In this document: positions 42,237 to 46,321 of the stretch, in pieces
Position numbering within the stretch: the stretch's first letter is position 1
How the letters are laid out: every line of letters begins with the position of its first letter
Made by a program: the position numbers and the translations under genes
Assembly: GCA_937888775.1 (NCBI GenBank)
Contig: CALAQT010000349.1
Coordinates: 1-46,321, forward strand
From: an uncultured Actinomycetes bacterium
GTDB lineage: Bacteria > Actinomycetota > Thermoleophilia > Solirubrobacterales > Solirubrobacteraceae
Reading direction: 5' to 3'
Length of the DNA: 46,321 bases
Notes under the pieces: generated by a model
Database searches by the model: none
Told to the model about the DNA's origin: nothing
The model's input: only the letters and a program-made list of their open reading frames with translations

Positions 42237-43144
42237 CAAGCCACCGGCCTGGCGGCACGGGCCGCCGCCCGGCGCAGCGCCCGAGTGGTGAGCACCCCGG
42301 CCACGTGGCGCTTGTACTCGGCCGATCCGCGTTGGTCGGACACCGGCGAGCACGCGGCCGCGGCCAGGCCACCGGCGTGGGCGAACATCTCCTCGGATGG
42401 CTCGCTTCCGCGCAACTCCCGCTCCGCCTCGGCGCAAGTCACTTCGGCGCCGACGGCGGCAAGCGCGATTCCGGCTCCCGTGATCACGCCGTCGGCGAGC
42501 GTCACCGACGCGCCGGCGGCGGCGACAGCCCAGTCGCCAACCCGGCGGTCGACCTTCTCATAGGCGCTTGCGGACCGCTCGCACAGCGGGATGCGGATCT
42601 CCACCAGCAGCTCGTCATGGCCGACCGCGGTCCGGTAGGGACCGCGGTAAAAGTCGTCCATGCCCAGCACGCGCTCGCCGTCGAGGCCGAGGATCACCAT
42701 CCGCGCGCCGACCGCGGCGCAGACGGCGCTGAGGTCCTCCGACGGATCCGCCTGACACAACGCGCCGCCGATCGTGCCGCGGTTGCGCACCACCGGATCC
42801 GCGATCACGCGCTCGGCGTCGGTGAAGATCGCCACGCGCTCGGCGAGCAGGCCCGACTCGAGAAGGTCGCGATGGCGAGTCATCGCGCCGATCCGGATCT
42901 CGTCACCCTCCCGACCGGTTTTGGTCACCGGCGAACCCCCATGCTCGCGGACATACCCGAGCTCGCCAGCCAGGTCGTCGATGTCGATCAGGTAGTCAGG
43001 CGTCGCGAGCCTCAGCTTCATCATCGGCAGCAGCGAGTGGCCGCCGGCCAGGATGCGGGCCTCGGGACCGAGGTCTCGCAGCAGCGTCAACGCGTGCTCG
43101 ACGCTCGTCGCGCGCTCGTACTGAAATGGTGCCGGTACCTGCAC
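42236..43144 (-). CDS. coxM: CoxM-1: FAD subunit
   Basis: The protein has 302 residues. The FAD motifs are AGGHSLLPMMKLRL and TIGGALCQADPSEDL. Compared with CoxM-2 it has an insertion near residue 68 (HGGSPVTKTGREGDE). It starts with GTG and AGAGG upstream. It is the first gene of the minus-strand locus and diverges from lysR across 133 nt with an operator-like site. Confidence 0.92.
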   Translation of the reverse strand: MQVPAPFQYERATSVEHALTLLRDLGPEARILAGGHSLLPMMKLRLATPDYLIDIDDLAGELGYVREHGGSPVTKTGREGDEIRIGAMTRHRDLLESGLLAERVAIFTDAERVIADPVVRNRGTIGGALCQADPSEDLSAVCAAVGARMVILGLDGERVLGMDDFYRGPYRTAVGHDELLVEIRIPLCERSASAYEKVDRRVGDWAVAAAGASVTLADGVITGAGIALAAVGAEVTCAEAERELRGSEPSEEMFAHAGGLAAAACSPVSDQRGSAEYKRHVAGVLTTRALRRAAARAARPVA

Positions 43145-43257
43145 CGCCGTCCTCTCGCTCGGTGATCGAGAAGAGTGTCCACCGACCCGACGCGCGCTCG
43201 GAACTCTTCTGCATGTCTAGGATTCTTGCCGGGTTGCGAGCTCGGCGCAGCCGAATT

Positions 43258-43272
43258 CTAGTGATCGCTCAG
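43258..43272. promoter_or_regulatory. Cox operator-like site next to lysR start
   Basis: CTAGTGATCGCTCAG keeps the TGATCGCT core of the two other cox sites, with one base missing from the left arm. It ends 5 nt before the lysR ATG, within the divergent coxM-1/lysR region, where a LysR protein would autoregulate. Confidence 0.5.
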
Positions 43273-43277
43273 GCCAC

Positions 43278-44276
43278 ATGACCCTCGCTCAGCTGCAATC
43301 GTTCGTGCTCGTCGCCAGGCTTGGCTCCGTCAAGGCGGCAGCCGCCGAGCTCGGCGTCACCGAGCCCGCGGTGTCGGTGGCGGTCGCCGCGCTGCGCAAG
43401 GAGCTCGGGGACGAACTGTTCGTCCGCGACGGCCGCGGGATCGCCGTGACCGCGGGCGGGAGGCGCCTCGCAGCACTGGCGGGCGAGATCCTCAGCCTCG
43501 CCGAGCAGGCAAGGCGCTCGGTCGGGGAGACGCCCGGTCAGCCCCGGCTGATGCAGATCGCTGTCACCAGCATCCTCGCCGAGCACATCGGCCCGCTGGT
43601 CGACGCGTTCACGGCCCGTGACCCCGGGCTCGAGGTCGCGATCGAGTTGGCTCCCGGCGGCGTCCTGGCCGACCTGCTCGAGTGGCGCCGCGCCGACATC
43701 GTGCTCGGCCCACCTCCCGGTCCCGACAAAGCCGAGACGATCGCTTCGGTTCCGTTCCTGCGCGCCCGGCTGATCGTAGTTGCCGCCCCCACCCATCCGC
43801 TCGCCGGGATCCGGGACGTGGCGCCGTCGACACTGGCGGGCGAGCGCTGGCTGCTGGGACCGCCCGAGCTCGATCCGACCACCGGCGCGGGTCTGCTGTT
43901 CGCGCGGGCGGCCATCGAACCCGGCGACGTGGTGACCTATACGAGTCACGCAGCGGCCATCGCCGCGGCCGCCGCCGGCGACGGGATCGTGCTCACGCTC
44001 GCGCACTCGGTTGTGGAGGAGATCCGCCGCCGGGCCTTGACCCGGATCGACGTTCGCGGGACGCCGATGGTCGAGCTATGGCACGCAAGCACACTCGGCT
44101 TCGGCCGCGCGCTGCCCGCGGCCCTGGCGATGCAGCGCTTCGCCACCAGCTCGGAGGCGACGCAGGCGATCTCCACCGGCCGCGCGGGCACAACCTCCTC
44201 GAGGGCCCGTCCGCGACCTCACGTCACGCTCTGGAGCTCTGTCGCCGCCGGGCTGCAGGCCAACGGCGACCGCTGA
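43278..44276 (+). CDS. LysR-family regulator divergent from cox
   Basis: The protein has 332 residues. The N-terminal winged helix is classic: FVLVARLGSVKAAAAELGVTEPAVSVAVAALRKELGDELFVRDGRG. Next is a linker helix and a substrate-binding domain (VTSILAEHIGPLVDAF, ADIVLGPPP, LIVVAAPTHPLAG). The last 40 residues are an Arg/Ser-rich extension. Divergent position and the palindromes make it the likely controller of the CODH locus. The effector is unknown. Confidence 0.85.
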   Translation: MTLAQLQSFVLVARLGSVKAAAAELGVTEPAVSVAVAALRKELGDELFVRDGRGIAVTAGGRRLAALAGEILSLAEQARRSVGETPGQPRLMQIAVTSILAEHIGPLVDAFTARDPGLEVAIELAPGGVLADLLEWRRADIVLGPPPGPDKAETIASVPFLRARLIVVAAPTHPLAGIRDVAPSTLAGERWLLGPPELDPTTGAGLLFARAAIEPGDVVTYTSHAAAIAAAAAGDGIVLTLAHSVVEEIRRRALTRIDVRGTPMVELWHASTLGFGRALPAALAMQRFATSSEATQAISTGRAGTTSSRARPRPHVTLWSSVAAGLQANGDR

Positions 44277-44345
44277 GCCGCGGACTTGGCCGTTCTGGTA
44301 GGTATGTCCGCATGATTCCAGACGCGGAGAGAATTGAGGTTGGGC

Positions 44346-44894
44346 ATGTTGATCACGCCTGGTACGCATACGCTTGGACCGGACGCCGGCACCCTGTTGG
44401 TGAAGACCGGCCGCAAAGGCGCGGCGGCGAAAGCGGGACATGACCTGTCGATCGAGGTGACTTCATGGAGCGCGACGATTGAAGCCGGCGCCGATTCGGG
44501 CCAGACCCGGCTGGAGCTCACCGCGGAGGCCGGATCGCTGCGCGTGCGCAATGGCAGCGGCGGCATGCAGTCACTCGGAGACGACGACAAGGACAACATC
44601 AGGCAGACGATCGACGACGAGGTTCTGAGGGGGACAGCGATCGCGTTTCGCTCGACCGCCGTTCGGACCAGCGACGATGGCAGCCGATTGAGCGTCGACG
44701 GCGAGTTGGAGCTGTTCGGCCGAGCCAACCCGATCGCGTTTGAGCTCGAGGTCCGCTCCGACGGACGTCTCAGCGGCAGCGCCACCGTCAAGCAGAGCGA
44801 CTGGGGCATGAAGCCGTACTCAGCGCTGTTCGGAGCGCTCAAGGTCGCCGACGAGGTCGTCGTTGCAATTGACGCACGCGTGCCGGCAAGCTGA
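44346..44894 (+). CDS. YceI-like lipocalin-fold protein
   Basis: The protein has 182 residues from ATG 44346 (GAGG about 8 nt upstream). ITPGTHTLGPDAGTLLVKTGRKGAAAKAGHDLSIEVTSWSATI is the first part of a YceI-like beta barrel that may bind isoprenoids or other lipids. The ELFGRANPIAFELEVRSDGRLSGSATVKQSDWGMKPYSALFGAL end closes it. No signal peptide, so it is cytosolic, unlike many YceI proteins. It sits between lysR and an acyl-CoA ligase. A quinone- or lipid-binding role is inference. Confidence 0.8.
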   Translation: MLITPGTHTLGPDAGTLLVKTGRKGAAAKAGHDLSIEVTSWSATIEAGADSGQTRLELTAEAGSLRVRNGSGGMQSLGDDDKDNIRQTIDDEVLRGTAIAFRSTAVRTSDDGSRLSVDGELELFGRANPIAFELEVRSDGRLSGSATVKQSDWGMKPYSALFGALKVADEVVVAIDARVPAS

Positions 44895-44954
44895 TCTCGA
44901 CGCTGGCCTTCACAGGCCTGCGAGAGTTCGCTCCTGGACACCGGCAGAGGAGGA

Positions 44955-46321
44955 GTGAGGATAAGCGAGACGGCGTCGGACCCGAAGGCAATCTCCGCGA
45001 CCGTTGCCGGGCTGCCCAGCTCGGCCGCCGAGCGTTATGGCGAGCTGGTCGCGGCGCGCCACAAGGTCGACGGCGAGTGGCGTGAGCTGACTTACGCCGA
45101 AGTCGTCCAGGCGATCGACGAAATCGCCCTTGGGCTGGCAGAGCTTGGGATCGAGCCCGGCGACCGCGTCGCGCTCCTGTCCGACACGCGCGTGGAGTGG
45201 ACGCTCGCCAGCTATGGGATCTCCGCGGCGGGCGGCGTTGTGGTGCCGGTCTATCCAACCAACTCACCCCAGGAGTGCAAATGGGTACTCGGCGACTCGG
45301 GCGCGCGTGCCGTGGTCTGCGAGAACGAACTCCAGCTCGCCAAGATCGACCGGGTTCGCGGCGAGCTGACCGAGCTCGCCAGCACGCTCTCGATCGAGCC
45401 GGAGGCCGGCGACCTGTCGCTCACGGACCTGCGCGAGCGGGGTGCCGATCGCGACCGGGCCGAACTTCTCGAGCGTCAGTCGGCGGTGACCCCCGATGAT
45501 GCCTACACAATCATCTACACCTCGGGCACGACCGGTCCGCCAAAGGGCACAGTGCTCACGCACCGCAACGCGATGTCAGTCTGCGAGATGGTCGAGGAGC
45601 TCGAATTCGTTAAGCCCGGCGAGACGACGTACCTGTTCCTGCCGCTCGCACACGCGTTCGCGCTCACCGCGCAACTGGCCTCGTTTGATCAAGGCACGAC
45701 GATCGTGTATTACGGCGGCGACTCCAAGCAGATCCTGAAAGAGCTGGTCGAGACCAAGCCGACGTATCTGCCTTCGGTGCCGCGGATCTTCGAGAAGCTC
45801 TACACGGCAGCAATGAAGCTGCAGTCGCAGTCAAGCGATGAGGATCGCCAACGCTTCAAGCAGGCCGTCAAGCTCGGCATCGACGTTCGCATGCGACGTC
45901 AGCGAGGCGAGGATGTTCCTGACCAGCTACGACGGGCTTTCGATCAGGCTGACGACCGGTTGTTCTCCCGTGTCCGTGAGCTGTTCGGAGGCCGGATCCG
46001 CCAAGCGGTCACCGGCGCCGCACCCATCGCGCCCGAGATCCTCGAGTTCTTCTACGCCTGCGGCGTGCCGGTGATGGAGGGCTGGGGCATGACCGAGACG
46101 ACGGCGGTCGGAACGGTCGGGACGCTTGAACATTTCAAGTTCGGCACCGTGGGCCATCCGATGCCCGGGGTTCACGTCAAGATCGCCGAGCAGGACGGCG
46201 AGATCCTGCTGCGAGGCCCGAACGTCTTCCGCGAGTACTGGGGCAACCCCGAGGCCACCGCCGAGACGCTGATCGACGGCTGGCTGCACACCGGCGACGT
46301 GGGCGAGCTCGACGACGATGG
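44955..46321 (+). CDS. Long-chain acyl-CoA ligase (partial)
   Basis: The frame starts at GTG 44955 and is open to the right window edge (455 codons). The AMP-binding motif YTSGTTGPPKGTVLTH, the LPLAHAFAL segment, VPRIFEKLY, GAAPIAPEILEFFYACGVPVMEGWGMTET and HTGDVG are typical for FadD15-type long-chain ligases. It would activate fatty acids with ATP and CoA at the membrane. The ribosome site AGAGGAGG is unusually close to the GTG. The C-terminal lid lies outside the window. Confidence 0.9.
   Translation, partial: MRISETASDPKAISATVAGLPSSAAERYGELVAARHKVDGEWRELTYAEVVQAIDEIALGLAELGIEPGDRVALLSDTRVEWTLASYGISAAGGVVVPVYPTNSPQECKWVLGDSGARAVVCENELQLAKIDRVRGELTELASTLSIEPEAGDLSLTDLRERGADRDRAELLERQSAVTPDDAYTIIYTSGTTGPPKGTVLTHRNAMSVCEMVEELEFVKPGETTYLFLPLAHAFALTAQLASFDQGTTIVYYGGDSKQILKELVETKPTYLPSVPRIFEKLYTAAMKLQSQSSDEDRQRFKQAVKLGIDVRMRRQRGEDVPDQLRRAFDQADDRLFSRVRELFGGRIRQAVTGAAPIAPEILEFFYACGVPVMEGWGMTETTAVGTVGTLEHFKFGTVGHPMPGVHVKIAEQDGEILLRGPNVFREYWGNPEATAETLIDGWLHTGDVGELDDD

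Overview
The window is high-GC DNA with dense, mostly minus-strand, translationally coupled operons. It looks like an actinobacterial chromosome carrying one integrated mobile element. The CysO/CysM/Mec cysteine route with a MoeZ-type activator, a WS/DGAT acyltransferase and duplicated form I CO dehydrogenase genes point to Actinomycetota, plausibly the Thermoleophilia (Solirubrobacterales) side. That placement is inference from gene content, not a computed phylogeny.

Region 1 (1-11.1 kb) is housekeeping. A carrier-protein cysteine pathway is split over two minus-strand units. One is moeZ-cysO. The other is cysM, two Tat-exported ferritin-like proteins, mec and a zinc-ribbon protein. Both units appear to start from similar TATACT-containing palindromic promoters. 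They are followed by a thioredoxin-fold protein, a metallophosphoesterase (probable CTG start), ispH, a secreted protein, a WS/DGAT and a small conserved-looking ORF.

Region 2 (11.37-26.53 kb) is a mobile element. At its left end are a tyrosine integrase with a ribbon-helix-helix partner and an HNH protein. Next come decayed fragments (XRE, recombinase, HTH) and a two-gene cargo. A long coupled minus-strand operon then runs from an XRE regulator at about 25.1 kb to 16.8 kb. It holds a Top6A/Spo11-like TOPRIM protein, a frameshifted primase-polymerase, a RepA-like helicase, small HTH and zinc proteins, TerS, TerL and coiled-coil proteins. No portal, capsid or tail gene is visible. Six to seven copies of an 11-bp iteron lie inside the helicase gene. 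The right end is a 3' half of tRNA-Arg(CCG) beginning at the anticodon loop, which is a classic attachment junction. The matching intact tRNA is not in the window.

Region 3 (26.85-28.1 kb) is a frameshifted secreted repeat protein.

Region 4 (28.3-44.3 kb) is an aerobic CO dehydrogenase locus. It has two complete L/M/S sets, both with the form I AYxCSFR loop, and maturation genes coxD, coxE, coxG, an XdhC-YHS fusion and a MobA-like gene. Five coupled small single-span membrane proteins sit inside it, together with a stand-alone 150-residue piece of CoxL with a strong ribosome binding site and two small cysteine-rich proteins. A divergent LysR gene sits beside a palindrome, and related sites occur at two other points of the locus. 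CoxL/M/S would oxidise CO, CoxD/E and XdhC/MobA would mature the cofactor, and CoxG plus perhaps the membrane proteins would couple the enzyme to the membrane.

Region 5 (44.3 kb to the end) has a YceI-like protein and the start of a long-chain acyl-CoA ligase cut by the window edge.
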